From: an uncultured Planctomycetaceae bacterium | GTDB lineage: Bacteria; Planctomycetota; Planctomycetia; Pirellulales; Pirellulaceae | Length of the DNA: 64,000 nucleotides | Assembly: GCA_937862885.1 (NCBI GenBank) | Contig: CALMEE010000143.1 | Span: 1 to 64,000 of the forward strand | Direction of reading: 5' to 3' | In this document: positions 28,601-37,982 of the stretch, one piece after another | Layout of the letters: every line of letters begins with the position of its first letter | Position numbering within the stretch: the stretch's first letter is position 1 | The notes under the pieces: model-generated | What the model was told of the DNA's origin: nothing | Seen by the model: only the letters and a program-made list of their open reading frames with translations | The model's database searches: none | Translations under genes and position numbers: made by a program

Positions 28601-29803
28601 CTTCCATCCGGGCAGAACTCCGCCATTGGTCGGTTCATTGATGGATTTACACGATTACCGGCGGCGTCATTTCAAGATGTAACGCGTCTCGATGAGAGCG
28701 CAATCCATCGAGGGGCCGCTGTCCGCTACGCCAAAGCGGATGGCCAATACTATTTCTACGCCGTCAATCCAAACCCGTGGCCGGTGGAGTGCCAAGTACA
28801 TGTCAACCGGCCATCACCCATCGTTCCTTTGGTAGAGCATGAAACAGAACTCCAAGTAGACGCATCCATGGTTATGACGCTGCAGCTTGAGCCGTATGAT
28901 CTTATCGCCGCCAAAGTGGATGATACCGATTTCGAGTTGCTGCGTTACGCCGTACGAATTGAACCGGAGACGCTAGATTTATTGCGTAGGCAACTCGATG
29001 GATTACAGGCCAAAGTAAGTCGCTCCAGCCAGCCGACGCCGTGGCAAGTGCTGGAGGATGCAAGTTTTGAAGAAGCGTCAGGCAACTCGTTCGAAAGCGA
29101 GCATTGGGTCTTCGATTCGCAAAGCAAGGATTCGGTTCAGTTCAGTCACGTTTCCGATGCGAAGTCGGGTTCGCGTTGTTTGACGCTCCGCGCAGTCAAC
29201 CAGCCCGCCTACATTCGAAGTAAAGAATTGCCGGTCCCAGCAACCGGTAGGCTTTCGATTAGTGCTTGGATTCGTTGCCTAGATGGGAACAAACAGCCGC
29301 CACTGCAGGTCTGCATTGATGGCTATTATCGAGGTCGTTCATTCTATCGCTTTGCTAAAGTGAGCGAGATTCAAAAAGAATCGACGGATGCGGCAAATTG
29401 GCGTCAAGTCGTGGTTCACTTTGAAGATATTCCAAATGAGTCGCTGAGCCAATTTCGCATCGGATTTGACTTGATGGGCGTCGGGCATGTGCAAATTGAC
29501 GAAGTTCAGTTGTATGATCGTTGGTTCAGTGAGCAGGATGTGGCGGCGTTGACGCAACAGTATGCGTTGGCCAGTTATCGTTTGCGTAATGAAGGTGATG
29601 TGGTTGCCTGCCGAGAGTTGCTAGAGCAGTATTGGTCCTTTTTCTTCACTGAATATTTCCCGGACCCTCCGCGCAATCGTGTGCCAGCCTCAAACAACGA
29701 AGTTCAATTGGACGCGGATAATCGCCCAGTTAACCGCACATCGAATCAGCCGATTATTGAACAAATCAAAACGGCACCTCAACGCATCTTCCAACGGCGC
29801 TAG
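25676..29803 (+). CDS. Large exported protein with glycosidase-like barrel and carbohydrate-binding-like C-terminus
   Basis: 1375 residues from ATG 25676 (TTG 25625 is the frame limit; GTG 25796 would place the signal peptide at the very N-terminus). Hydrophobic LIRIAMLAVWFMSC followed by ICAQ is a signal peptide. Residues about 80-540 are beta-rich with no family I can name. About 560-1000 looks like a TIM-barrel glycosidase of the GHL10-like sort: FLKANGYTGMAITVSCDGGT, DVIPVIEFSG and HGREWMFYRANR. The residues near 1140-1320 resemble a carbohydrate-binding beta-sandwich, with NWRQVVVHFEDIP and LMGVGHVQIDEVQLYD. The family is typical of planctomycetes. A polysaccharide target is an inference. 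No operon partner. Confidence 0.75.
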   Translation: MPGSHHFNWMEAQRKEYVSSCRRVSSCAVNSQSAYGPRISVLRAWLIRIAMLAVWFMSCNFGDGLSICAQTNSSSWRPADLLKLPSLNGSSEKAAAVNLPESEEGADTLVQRFRFRLTWGGGTARTWHVSLYAPTSEIEFVQALGVDPAVPGTIFVAKGKLTVESTRALTFGGVDFEISGTLDSEIEFDMFCDESSETRIHRSFRLREMLDQPWVSNIDEGGNRVSLQRGPGDELHVQTDRSTLVFEPLERFSFSVIPRVEREKLDSSARLRLQLQRARGGKIVWTDEVRGDLNQQGKLSGFNQIEVPMPNEDGVYDLKITLSSRSLLNWNSREFTRSIQLVIVDPDTQVSDGKPVLWAENTNFDVASAIDAKSQDWRNRLVELSSFSVAQQRGFVKAYGNDLREVCEIEGRQFVRLQPGGWLAVQLAIAAVGKPYIIEVEYRHEGPMRLGMSIIQPDANQQIPSIGMDTGVVVPRTPLALTESDTGPQKHRFVFWSEHKNPMLLLANHDESQAAMIGRVRVLAGPSYLAFPEMQHRNQDDRQYLAYLERPFFAQQFDATRWLDEVSGQWLEDWQTFEAGANRLVQFLKANGYTGMAITVSCDGGTIYPSERLQATPRFDQGAFWSTGQDVMRKDILEMLLRICDRENLDVIPVIEFSGMLPEIEAIVHGDPQNTAGIHLVDQNGQPVSLTGWSTAYNTLEPRVQTAMLRVIDELLQRYQRHASFKSLGLKLTPDSLLPLNNPQWGMDAETLARFAAEMQLELNGSGTSPSTQDFSHLSNDALQKLRKRIMEEHGREWMFYRANRLSQFFEETQQLISQRLPKGKLYLLPVELDQADPVRSITNPTPRKQLNLDQAMLRLGIDIEVIQRNEKIEMLQTRQLAFNHELSSRRFSIHASSSPPAHAYFSAAGGGQLFLHRYHWTHFEQLQQTNPFGQQKLDLNRLQLLSPSGVWNRQRFAHSLFNQDCKLILDGGWLLPSGQNSAIGRFIDGFTRLPAASFQDVTRLDESAIHRGAAVRYAKADGQYYFYAVNPNPWPVECQVHVNRPSPIVPLVEHETELQVDASMVMTLQLEPYDLIAAKVDDTDFELLRYAVRIEPETLDLLRRQLDGLQAKVSRSSQPTPWQVLEDASFEEASGNSFESEHWVFDSQSKDSVQFSHVSDAKSGSRCLTLRAVNQPAYIRSKELPVPATGRLSISAWIRCLDGNKQPPLQVCIDGYYRGRSFYRFAKVSEIQKESTDAANWRQVVVHFEDIPNESLSQFRIGFDLMGVGHVQIDEVQLYDRWFSEQDVAALTQQYALASYRLRNEGDVVACRELLEQYWSFFFTEYFPDPPRNRVPASNNEVQLDADNRPVNRTSNQPIIEQIKTAPQRIFQRR

Positions 29804-30052
29804 ATGGTCGTTAAACAGTCGGGCAAGAATTCGCCCCTACATGGTGTAAAGCTGAATGCAAATTGCAATTCTTCACGCGACACCTAATTCAGTTTTAAGG
29901 GCTCGTTCTTTCTCGCTAATTCCAATCAGCCAATTCGCATGGCTACCCAAGGGTACCGGTATGGCCGGGCACTCGCAATTTGTGATTGAGGGTTGAAGGG
30001 GTTGCTGCAATAATTAGCAGAGTAGAGCTTTTGTTCCCTGAGTGGTTGCTAA

Positions 30053-31726
30053 ATGAGTCGACAATATATTTTCACGATGACCGGTCTAAGTAAAAAGATC
30101 GGTACGCGCGTTATCCTAAATAATATTTGGCTGTCCTTCTTTCCTGGCGCGAAGATTGGGGTTCTGGGTAGAAACGGTGCCGGTAAGAGTACCGTGTTGC
30201 GCATCATGGCCGGTCTCGATAAGCAATTCGACGGCGAGGCACGGTTAACCGATGGTTTCACCCGCGGCTATCTGCCGCAAGAGCCTCAATTGAATCCAGA
30301 TTTGGATGTGTGGGGGAATGTGCAGGAGGCAGTTGCTGATCGTCGTGCGCTACTCGATAAATTTAATGACCTGACGGCTAAGTGCGCCGAAGATTTATCC
30401 GAAGTAGAAATGCAAAAGGTCTATGACCAAATGGCGCGCGTGCAGGACCAGATTGATGCGTCCAACACATGGGAACTCGATCGGGAGATTGAGGTGGCGT
30501 TTGACGTGATGAATCTACCGGCGCCTGAGGCGGATGTTACGACCTTGTCCGGTGGTGAGAAGCGACGAGTTGCACTGTGTAAGCTGCTATTGCAGAAGCC
30601 TGATCTATTGCTGTTGGACGAGCCAACCAACCATCTGGATGCCGATGCCGTGGCCTGGTTAGAACGGCATTTGGCGGCGTATGAAGGGACCATCGTTGCT
30701 GTTACGCACGACCGCTACTTCTTGGATAATGTTGCGCAGTGGATTTTGGAGTTGGACCGCGGAGAGGGGTATCCGTTTGAAGGCAACTATTCGAGTTGGC
30801 TGGAGCAAAAACAAGCCCGCTTGGCGATTGAAGAAAAGCAATCCGTGAGTCGCCAAAAGACCTTGCAGCGCGAACTGGAGTGGATCCGTATGGCACCCAA
30901 GGCGCGCCATGCAAAGAGCAAAGCCAGAATCGGTGCTTACGAGAAGATGCTGTCCGAACAAGAAGCCGAAAAACTGGATGAACTGGAAATTCAAATACCC
31001 GCTGGTTCGCATTTGGGCGATTTGGTAATTGAGGCGAAGAGCGTCAGCAAGAGCTATGGCGACAAGTTGTTGTTCGAGAATCTTACATTCAATTTGCCGG
31101 CTGGAGGGATCATCGGCGTCATCGGTCCAAACGGCGCAGGAAAGACGACGCTGTTCAAGATGATCATGGGGTTAGAGGAACCCGATGCGGGAACCTTACG
31201 CGTTGGCAAAACAGTCGAATTAGGGTACGTCGACCAATCGCGTGATGCCCTTGATTCGAATAAGTCGGTTTATGAGGAGATATCGGGGGGCTACGATAAT
31301 CTGGAGATGGGTAAACGTAGTATCAACGCGCGTGCCTATGTCAATCGTTTTAATTTTCGTGGACCGGATCAAGAAAAGAAGGTTGGAGTTCTGTCCGGCG
31401 GTGAACGCAACCGCGTCCATCTGGCCAAGTTGTTGCGGCGCGGGTGCAATGTCTTGTTGCTGGACGAACCCACCAACGATTTAGACGTCGATACGCTGCG
31501 CGCGATAGAAGAGGCCATATTGAATTTTGCCGGTTGCGTAGTTGTAATCAGCCACGACCGTTGGTTCTTGGACCGCATCGCGACTCACATCCTTTCCTTT
31601 GAGGGAGATGGCTATGTCCATTGGTGTGAAGGAAACTTTGCCACTTATGAACAACAACGCAAAGAGCGCCTGGGCATCAGAGAGGATGAGCCCCGCCGCT
31701 TCCGCTACAAGAAATTAATGAGCTAA
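30053..31726 (+). CDS. ettA: ABC-F translational throttle protein EttA
   Basis: 557 residues, the standard EttA size. Two ABC domains in tandem: [22 protein letters not shown] and [12 protein letters not shown], then [22 protein letters not shown] and DEPTNDLD. The interdomain ARM/P-site tRNA interaction region with [18 protein letters not shown] is the EttA hallmark. EttA binds the ribosomal E site and regulates entry into elongation according to the ATP/ADP ratio. There is no membrane domain. The gene stands alone with a 249-base upstream gap; the sequence preceding it contains no other feature I can name. Confidence 0.95.
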   Translation: MSRQYIFTMTGLSKKIGTRVILNNIWLSFFPGAKIGVLGRNGAGKSTVLRIMAGLDKQFDGEARLTDGFTRGYLPQEPQLNPDLDVWGNVQEAVADRRALLDKFNDLTAKCAEDLSEVEMQKVYDQMARVQDQIDASNTWELDREIEVAFDVMNLPAPEADVTTLSGGEKRRVALCKLLLQKPDLLLLDEPTNHLDADAVAWLERHLAAYEGTIVAVTHDRYFLDNVAQWILELDRGEGYPFEGNYSSWLEQKQARLAIEEKQSVSRQKTLQRELEWIRMAPKARHAKSKARIGAYEKMLSEQEAEKLDELEIQIPAGSHLGDLVIEAKSVSKSYGDKLLFENLTFNLPAGGIIGVIGPNGAGKTTLFKMIMGLEEPDAGTLRVGKTVELGYVDQSRDALDSNKSVYEEISGGYDNLEMGKRSINARAYVNRFNFRGPDQEKKVGVLSGGERNRVHLAKLLRRGCNVLLLDEPTNDLDVDTLRAIEEAILNFAGCVVVISHDRWFLDRIATHILSFEGDGYVHWCEGNFATYEQQRKERLGIREDEPRRFRYKKLMS

Positions 31727-31932
31727 ACACGTGTCCCTATGCTTTGTCGGTAGAGCAGGGGGCTGGTCCGTCAATCTTGCCGACAATTTTGTTAAAATCT
31801 CGTGATGTAAAGGCTTGTATGCTGCCCGTTGATCGAGATACAATCACTTGATTGGAAGCCGCGCCACTTTCCCTAGTCATCGCCACCCCCCAATTTCCAA
31901 TACGTAATCTAGTTTCTTACAAACGCATAGCT

Positions 31933-32313
31933 ATGAGCACTTCAACGTTCGTCGGTCAAGTTCACCTGATTGAAGACACGAAGACCTTTGGTCAGAAAGG
32001 TTTTCGTAAGCGACTTGTCGTTCTGGAACAAGAGAACGGAAAGTTTTCGAATTATGTACCCTTCGAATTTATTCAAGATAGTTGCGACTTAGTCGATGAA
32101 CTGCACGTTGGCGACCAAATCGAGGTGACCTACCGACTCAGTGGACGCAAATGGCAAAAAGATAGCCAATCTGAAGTCAAGTTCTTTCTGAACGCCGAAG
32201 CGATTCGTTTTAAGAAAATAGATATTCAGGCATCCTCTAAAGCCGGCTCGGCGGACTCGTCGATGGCTAACAATGCGTTTGCTGAAGCCAGCGATGATGA
32301 TGCTCCCTTCTGA
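31933..32313 (+). CDS. DUF3127-domain protein (OB-fold-like)
   Basis: 126 residues from ATG 31933; the frame is open upstream to 31852 but this Met begins the conserved part. The pattern FVGQVHLIEDTKTFGQKGFRKRLVVLEQE, YVPFEFIQDSCDLVDEL and LSGRKWQKDSQSEVKFF is DUF3127. This family resembles short OB folds related to single-strand-binding proteins. The tail is acidic and ends in DDDAPF, similar to the acidic tip of SSB proteins that recruits partners. Nucleic-acid binding is an inference. It is 49 bases upstream of the TGA-interrupted gene and could share its transcript. Confidence 0.87.
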   Translation: MSTSTFVGQVHLIEDTKTFGQKGFRKRLVVLEQENGKFSNYVPFEFIQDSCDLVDELHVGDQIEVTYRLSGRKWQKDSQSEVKFFLNAEAIRFKKIDIQASSKAGSADSSMANNAFAEASDDDAPF

Positions 32314-32362
32314 TACCTGCCTTTTTTCAATTTCGTCAAATATTGATTAGGAGAGGTTAACC

Positions 32363-32947
32363 ATGAACGCAAAACCATCCTCTATTGGATTGGCGGTTGT
32401 TGGCATGGGTTTGATCGCGTGGTCCTTCGCTGATTATATTTCACAACGAGCGGCTGAATTTAAAGTGGAGTTTGTGGAACCTGCGGAGTTAATGCGTATG
32501 GAAGTCAACAAGCATTCGCGGCTGAAGATGCAAATTGTGAATGTTGGCCCGTCACCAGGACGACTTGTCGGTACGGATGCGTGCTGAGGCGTGCACTGCG
32601 ACTTTGGTACAAAGTCTCTTCCCGTTACGATCGCGCCCGGCGAAGCTTTTGAATATGTCCTGGAAGTCTCATGCTGGCGTCCCGGTCCCCGTAGTCAGAG
32701 TTTTAACTTGTTCTTGGACACCGGGAAAGTTCTTCAGACTCGTAATATTGTTGTCAGCGGATTTGCTGTCGCAGTGGGGAATCCCTCCCTGCGGCAAGGT
32801 GATGACCCGATTGAAGCAAGCGAAGTCAGCAACGGCGATGACTCCAATTCATCCAACGAAGAACAGATTGAGACAAACGTCGAAGCTGGTGATTCCTCAG
32901 AAGCAGAGCCAGATCAAGACTCGACATCCGCAGACAAGTCCGGCTAA
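32363..32947 (+). CDS. Membrane-anchored hypothetical protein with in-frame TGA; candidate selenoprotein (or nonsense pseudogene)
   Basis: ATG 32363 follows a strong GGAGAGG. The frame encodes 74 residues, a TGA at 32585-32587, then 119 more codons in the same frame to the TAA-type end at 32947. Residues about 8-25 are a membrane anchor. The middle has the look of a planctomycete DUF of the 'I/VNVG...PGRLVG' sort (beta domain with IAPGEAFEYVL and FNLFLDTGKV). The C-terminus is acidic and unstructured. The TGA falls in DAC-TGA-GVHC. Reading it as selenocysteine gives a Cys-Sec pair and a 194-residue protein. A hairpin with a GG loop follows 18 bases after it, at the position of a bacterial SECIS. 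No selenium-incorporation genes are in the window, so a simple stop mutation remains possible. Confidence 0.6.
32585..32616 (+). promoter_or_regulatory. Possible bacterial SECIS element: TGA plus hairpin
   Basis: TGA (32585-32587), 12 bases, then GACTTT (32600-32605), loop GGTAC (32606-32610), AAAGTC (32611-32616). The stem is six perfect pairs. Eighteen bases separate the TGA from the first loop G, the same as between the TGA and the GGTC loop of E. coli fdhF as I remember it. Bacterial SECIS elements need a G at the loop start at about 16-37 bases. There is no proof that SelB is present. Confidence 0.35.
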
Positions 32948-33195
32948 AGGCTGCCAAACTACATGGCGCACACATCCGGTCAGCGTGGTCGCGGCGTTCG
33001 CATCACTTCAGGATTTTGCAAGTGGCGAGCACTCAGATTATGTTGATCTTGAACACGCATCGACATTGAACTGAATAGAGCGGCTTGTATCGACCTAAAA
33101 AGTATCGAAAACAAGCAGAACGCTTGCTCAGCCTTGCCTTGATGGAACGAGGCACGCGCGGCCTGCGAGGAAATTGCAATTTCGATTGTCTATCT

Positions 33196-34599
33196 CTACG
33201 TGTCGGCCGCGGTTGTCGCAAATGGTGCCCGCGGACTATGGTTTTCCGATAATTTCTCGCGTTGTCGTTTATCGCCCAGTCTTGGTTTGATTAGTTCGAA
33301 TCCCTGTTGGGCGATTTGCAGAGTTTCGTTGACGTTCAGTGTCCCTTGCACAATATACGACGAATTGATCACGTATAAACCAGGCACCGACGTTTGCATG
33401 GGCGTGAGCTGATTCGAGTAATCCAAGGTCGGCAGCGACATCACGTTCCGCGCGCGGGCGACCTTAAATGCCACAACGTCTTCTCTTGAAAACGACGGGT
33501 ACATCCTTTCCAAAGTAGCCAGCATGCGCTCTTGAATCGAGTCATCAGGTTCATTGAAGGCCGCATCGTCTGAGGCGCGAACATATTGAGGTAAATAGAC
33601 CAAATGATGCCCACCGAACTCGCGCGGATCAACAACGGTCGACATTTCGATAATGCCCGTCAATGGCACCCAATCATCGGTGATGTTGGTGACATAGTAT
33701 TTTGAAAGCGGCTTTTTAAGTAAAAGTGACGCGCAGACAACTCCCAAATACTCAATTCGGCTCAATCGTGCCGCTGCTTCATTCGGTAGTTGGGGGCAAA
33801 CTTTGCTGACTAACGGTGAGGGAGTCGTGAAGATCACTCCTTCGTGTAATGCGTTTGGCTGCTTAATGAACTCAACTTTCAAACCATTGCTAGTTTGTGT
33901 TACCTGAGAGACGGGGTGCGACGTCTTCAGAACAACACCTAATTCTTTCAGCCGTTGCGTCAACTGGTCGAGAACACGGGCATATCCGCCAGGGACATAT
34001 CCGAACATTTCGGTTTTTAAACCAGATCGGCGAGCTTTGTACATGCGGTTGATATAAGCCCAGATGAAGGCTGCCGAAGTTGACTGGTACGTATCGCCCA
34101 GCTTGGCCTTGAGTAAAGGTAGCCAAACTTTCTCAAATGTACTGTTGCCAGACAGTTTTCGCAGCCATTTTTCAACCGAAATTTGCTCGAGCCGCTGCCA
34201 GTTTTTATATCTCGACGCATAACTAATGGTGAAACCGAGTCTGAGTTTCTCCAGGATATTCAGGACTGGGAAGCGTAAGAACTCGATCGCGTTCGACATC
34301 GAATGCAATTTCCCGCCGGAGTAGAAGCCAGTCTTGGTGACGACCCAGCGAACTTCCTGCTCTAAACCAATTTTGTCCAACAGGGCCCGCAGATAGCTGT
34401 CGGAGAGCAAGTTGACATGATAGAAACGGTCCCAACGCACCTCGTCGTTGATGTTCCACGCGGACGTTAGCCCTCCCCACTCGGGTGCAGCTTCGTAAAC
34501 CGTCACGCGTTGTCCCGCTTCCGCCAGCTGCAAAGCGAGCGCCATGCCCATCATGCCGCCACCGACAACCGCCCAATCCGAATATATCTGCTCGCTCAT
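33196..34599 (-). CDS. FAD-dependent oxidoreductase (protoporphyrinogen oxidase/UDP-galactopyranose-mutase-like)
   Basis: 467 residues. FAD site at the N-terminus: AVVGGGMMGMALALQLAEAG and VYEAAPEWGGLTSAWN. The C-terminal FAD-binding helix is GLYVINSSYIVQGTLNVNET. The middle (VRWDRFYHVNLLSDSYL) is of the type found in amine-oxidase and UDP-galactopyranose mutase-like proteins linked to glycan biosynthesis. It starts 4 bases inside the stop of the upstream glycosyltransferase (ATGA), so both proteins probably act together on a lipid or cell-surface sugar. Which bond is oxidised is unknown. The C-terminal 20 residues are basic and unstructured. Confidence 0.87.
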   Translation of the reverse strand: MSEQIYSDWAVVGGGMMGMALALQLAEAGQRVTVYEAAPEWGGLTSAWNINDEVRWDRFYHVNLLSDSYLRALLDKIGLEQEVRWVVTKTGFYSGGKLHSMSNAIEFLRFPVLNILEKLRLGFTISYASRYKNWQRLEQISVEKWLRKLSGNSTFEKVWLPLLKAKLGDTYQSTSAAFIWAYINRMYKARRSGLKTEMFGYVPGGYARVLDQLTQRLKELGVVLKTSHPVSQVTQTSNGLKVEFIKQPNALHEGVIFTTPSPLVSKVCPQLPNEAAARLSRIEYLGVVCASLLLKKPLSKYYVTNITDDWVPLTGIIEMSTVVDPREFGGHHLVYLPQYVRASDDAAFNEPDDSIQERMLATLERMYPSFSREDVVAFKVARARNVMSLPTLDYSNQLTPMQTSVPGLYVINSSYIVQGTLNVNETLQIAQQGFELIKPRLGDKRQREKLSENHSPRAPFATTAADT

Positions 34600-35525
34600 T
34601 GCTGAACCTTCCGCTTCAGCATTAACTTAAGCGTCTTGATGATCGTGCGTGTCACGTTCATCTTGCTGGCACCAGGCTTTTGGTCGTATCTCAGCACGAG
34701 TGGAACTTCATAAAACAACGTTGTGCGTGGGAGTCGCCGCAATTTGAGCAACATATCAACCGTCGCAGAAAAACCATCTTCAGTAAAAAGACGGTCACCG
34801 TAAACACGAACAGCGTCATGCAACACCGAGGCCCGCACTGCCCGGAATCCACTCGTGTAATCGCGTACGCCGCGCGTGGGGAACAAGCACGTAAACAACA
34901 AGCGGGCCCCCAAGCTATAGATATTGCGATGCCAGGGGACGCCGACCACTCGCGCACCGGGGCGATAGCGCGATGCGATAATCACATCGTATCCTTCGTT
35001 GATCAAATCGACCATGCGATAAATCGATTCAGGAGGCTGCGTATTATCGGCATCCATGGTCACAATCACATCATGTTTATCGGCAATTTCACAAGCCCCT
35101 AGCACGGCCGATTTCATAGCCGCCCCAAAGCCTTGGTTAACTTCATGATTGATGAGGGTCAGGTCCATGTGGAAACTGAAACGACTCGCGACAAGCTCAG
35201 TGTCGTCCTTGCTGCCATCGTTTGCAATCACCACATGAAAATTTTGACCGCGCCCGTTCATGGCGGTCTGAATTCGCGTCAACAAAGGGGGAAGAGACTC
35301 ACCCTCGTTATATGCAGGAAGTGCAAAAATGATTCTGCCAACCGAGAAGGGACGATAAGCGTCAAGTTCGCTGGCGCGACATTCGGTCAGCTTGGGCGAT
35401 TGACTGACATGTTGAGCGCCTTCCTCGGGCAACGACGAAATTTTGTCAAGCGCGTCCGCTTGGGCTGCATGCCGCATCGACAACTCATCTGGGTCAGCTA
35501 ATGAATTGCTGGATTTTGTAACCAT
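34596..35525 (-). CDS. Glycosyltransferase family 2 (dolichol-phosphate-mannosyltransferase-like)
   Basis: 309 residues. After an unstructured 60-residue N-terminus, the GT2 domain starts with IIFALPAYNEGESLPPL. VIANDGSKDDTE, VVTMDADNTQPP (the DxD metal site) and YKRGARVVGVPW-like loops follow; the C-terminal side has TSGFRAVRASVL. Enzymes of this kind load mannose or another sugar onto a lipid carrier. The C-terminus ends with a basic helix and no membrane span. It is coupled to the FAD oxidoreductase by a 4-base overlap. A role in glycolipid or membrane-linked sugar formation is likely. Confidence 0.9.
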   Translation of the reverse strand: MVTKSSNSLADPDELSMRHAAQADALDKISSLPEEGAQHVSQSPKLTECRASELDAYRPFSVGRIIFALPAYNEGESLPPLLTRIQTAMNGRGQNFHVVIANDGSKDDTELVASRFSFHMDLTLINHEVNQGFGAAMKSAVLGACEIADKHDVIVTMDADNTQPPESIYRMVDLINEGYDVIIASRYRPGARVVGVPWHRNIYSLGARLLFTCLFPTRGVRDYTSGFRAVRASVLHDAVRVYGDRLFTEDGFSATVDMLLKLRRLPRTTLFYEVPLVLRYDQKPGASKMNVTRTIIKTLKLMLKRKVQQ

Positions 35526-36687
35526 TTAACAAGACTCAAAGATGCAAAACAAAGTTGATTGAATGGAATGGGTCGGGAACGAGAGCAAAACAAAATCGGA
35601 AACTCGAACTACCGAAGCAATTCTTCTCTCCTTCCTACGTCCGCCGCGAAAACTACCTAACTGTAACTGTAATAGTCTAATTGTCCCAAACAAATATTCC
35701 GTTGTGTACTCAGCAGATTGGTGATTCTACATGATGCCAAGCGGGAAACGAGCCATGGTTGTTTCAGTTTCTAAACTTGTTGAGGTTTCGCGAAGGTTAG
35801 AAATTTCCACGATCCACTGCGGATTGCTTGGAGCAAGTTAAATTATTTGGTGATGCACAATTGTCGACTGGGCCCGCACAGGGTCAAAACCTTAAATGCT
35901 GATTTGCAGCAAGATTCGGCCCGAGGCAAGCAAGAAGCGATCTGCTCCGAACACTAGCCTCTATGATAATTGTCGAAATGTAATTTTTCACCCCTGAGAC
36001 CCTCAAGCTATCGCTGAATTTGCGGGAATTTAATGCCTACAATTGTTACAATCCATGACCGAATTCATGAAGTACGTCAAAACGCTCAATTTTCGTGATT
36101 GGCCAGTGTCCGTTTTCTAGTGTCCTGGCTTTCGAACCCTTACTCCCCGTTTTTGCGCCGCTCATATTCGATGATTTTGGCCGTAGGCGAGTTCACGTGC
36201 AAACAGAGGTCTCATCCACTCGAAGCGTCACAAAAACACCGATTTTGGTCCAGTCTAGGTTGCTATGTTCAAATACCCGCCAAGATGATGCAGGAATGTG
36301 GAAGTTATCTCGCTGCTCGACTCGCTGACGTGGAATTTGCCAAAACAGAAATTGGCGTGGCACGCGGTTCCTGCTACGTAACGGTTCAATGAATCAACAT
36401 CTCGCTGTTTCGTGATTGCTGGTTGTGAAAAAGCGGTTGGACTTTTATAATTCGGATTCTTTAAGACACATCTCATGATTCCCCGGCAAACTCTTGCGAG
36501 GGAGGATGTGATTGCCGCGTGCCTTGCGAAGGACGTTTGGCGCGGGCATTCAAGCGTGCCTGGCTGAATGATGGTTCGCATAGTCCAACGTCTTGTAATC
36601 CAGCCTGCCAGCGGTTGACATCAGGTCGAGTCAGTGATGGATTAAGGTGCGGCTTCTGTCGTCGAAAATTAACATGGGTTCCCAACG
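35526..36687. other. 1.16-kb gene-free stretch
   Basis: This is the largest gap in the window. It separates the glycosyltransferase start from sucC. The open frames in it (for example 36099-36392 plus) have no recognisable content and low-complexity composition. I see no tRNA or clear repeats. It should hold the sucC promoter and perhaps a long leader or decayed sequence. Confidence 0.4.
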
Positions 36688-37887
36688 ATGAAAATACATG
36701 AGTATCAAGGAAAAGAGCTGTTTCGTAAATTTGGAGTGACGGTTCTGAACGGAGTGGTTGCCGAAACGCCACAGGCGGCCCGCGCGGCTTTCGCGCAACT
36801 CGGTGGACCGTTAGCCGTTGTGAAAGCGCAAATCCACGCCGGTGGGCGAGGTAAAGGAACCTTTATCGAACAGCCGGAACAACGCGGTGTGCAATTGGTC
36901 CGTTCCGCTGACGAGGCGGAACAGGTAGCTGGCCGGATGCTTGGAAATCGTTTGGTGACGATCCAGTCAGGTGAGGAGGGCAAAGTTGTCAACCGCGTAT
37001 TCGTCGAGGCGGGGTGCGACATTGATCGTGAGCTATACCTGGGTATCGTACTAGATCGCGCAGCCGCCAAACCGGTCTTGATGTGCAGTCAAGAAGGGGG
37101 TGTCGAGATCGAAAAGGTCGCCGCCGAGACACCGGAGAAGATTTTTAAGGAACACTTTGACCCGGCACAGGGGCTCGAAAGCTATCAGGTACGAAAACTT
37201 TGCAAAAAGTTGGGCATTACCGGGGCATCCATTCGCGCGGCGGAAAAGTTCATGAAGGCACTTTGCCGCATGTTTGTCGACCTCGATTGCAGCCTGATGG
37301 AGATCAATCCATTGGTGGTCACAAAATCCGGCGATGTTATCGCCCTGGACTCCAAAATCAACTTTGACGACAACGGCCTGTTCCGACACCCGGAACTCGC
37401 CTCGTTGCGCGACTTATCCGAAGAGGAAGAATCCGAAGTGCGCGCGGCCAACGCAGGCTTGAGCTACGTCAAATTAGACGGAAATATCGGTTGCTTGGTT
37501 AATGGTGCCGGGTTGGCCATGAGTACGATGGACATCATCAAACATTACGGTGGCGAGCCCGCGAATTTCTTGGACGTCGGGGGAGGTGCCGACGTCGACC
37601 AGGTTACAGAGGCTTTTCGTATCTTGCTGGCTGACCCGAATTGCAAGGCCGTACTAGTAAATATCTTTGGTGGCATCATGCGATGTTCGGTGATTGCCAA
37701 TGCTTTGGTGACTGCGGCGAAGACCGTTGGGTTTAACGTTCCCTTGGTTGTGCGGCTGGAAGGTACGGAGGTGGCCGAAGGACGCCGCATTCTCGAACAA
37801 AGCGATATCGATTGTATCACTGCCCTCGATCTCGCCGATGCAGCTAAAAAAGTTGTGGAGGCGATTGGTGCAGTAACGGCCAGCTAA
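36688..37887 (+). CDS. sucC: Succinyl-CoA ligase (ADP/GDP-forming) beta subunit
   Basis: 399 residues, typical. [17 protein letters not shown] opens the ATP-grasp domain, [13 protein letters not shown] holds the nucleotide-binding region, and [20 protein letters not shown] with [13 protein letters not shown] lies in the CoA/phosphate side. Together with SucD it converts succinyl-CoA to succinate with substrate-level phosphorylation in the TCA cycle. The ATG at 36688 opens the conserved N-terminus. sucD starts 95 bases downstream; no other gene lies between. Consistent with an operon. Confidence 0.97.
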   Translation: MKIHEYQGKELFRKFGVTVLNGVVAETPQAARAAFAQLGGPLAVVKAQIHAGGRGKGTFIEQPEQRGVQLVRSADEAEQVAGRMLGNRLVTIQSGEEGKVVNRVFVEAGCDIDRELYLGIVLDRAAAKPVLMCSQEGGVEIEKVAAETPEKIFKEHFDPAQGLESYQVRKLCKKLGITGASIRAAEKFMKALCRMFVDLDCSLMEINPLVVTKSGDVIALDSKINFDDNGLFRHPELASLRDLSEEEESEVRAANAGLSYVKLDGNIGCLVNGAGLAMSTMDIIKHYGGEPANFLDVGGGADVDQVTEAFRILLADPNCKAVLVNIFGGIMRCSVIANALVTAAKTVGFNVPLVVRLEGTEVAEGRRILEQSDIDCITALDLADAAKKVVEAIGAVTAS

Positions 37888-37982
37888 CCCACCTACTGGG
37901 AATTCTGGCGCGGCATCGCTGCTTTCCAGCGATGACTTTGGACGTTCACAACATAATTTTTTTCATATCCAACAATAGAGCG

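Noticed and set aside
32588-32947. A separate gene starting at GTG 32591 after the TGA
   Set aside because: No ribosome site at usable distance, and the protein continues the domain of the upstream part in the same frame.
32541-33074. 177-codon plus-strand frame overlapping the TGA-interrupted gene
   Set aside because: Its translation is basic and unstructured, while the other frame is continuous with a membrane-anchored protein on both sides of the TGA.
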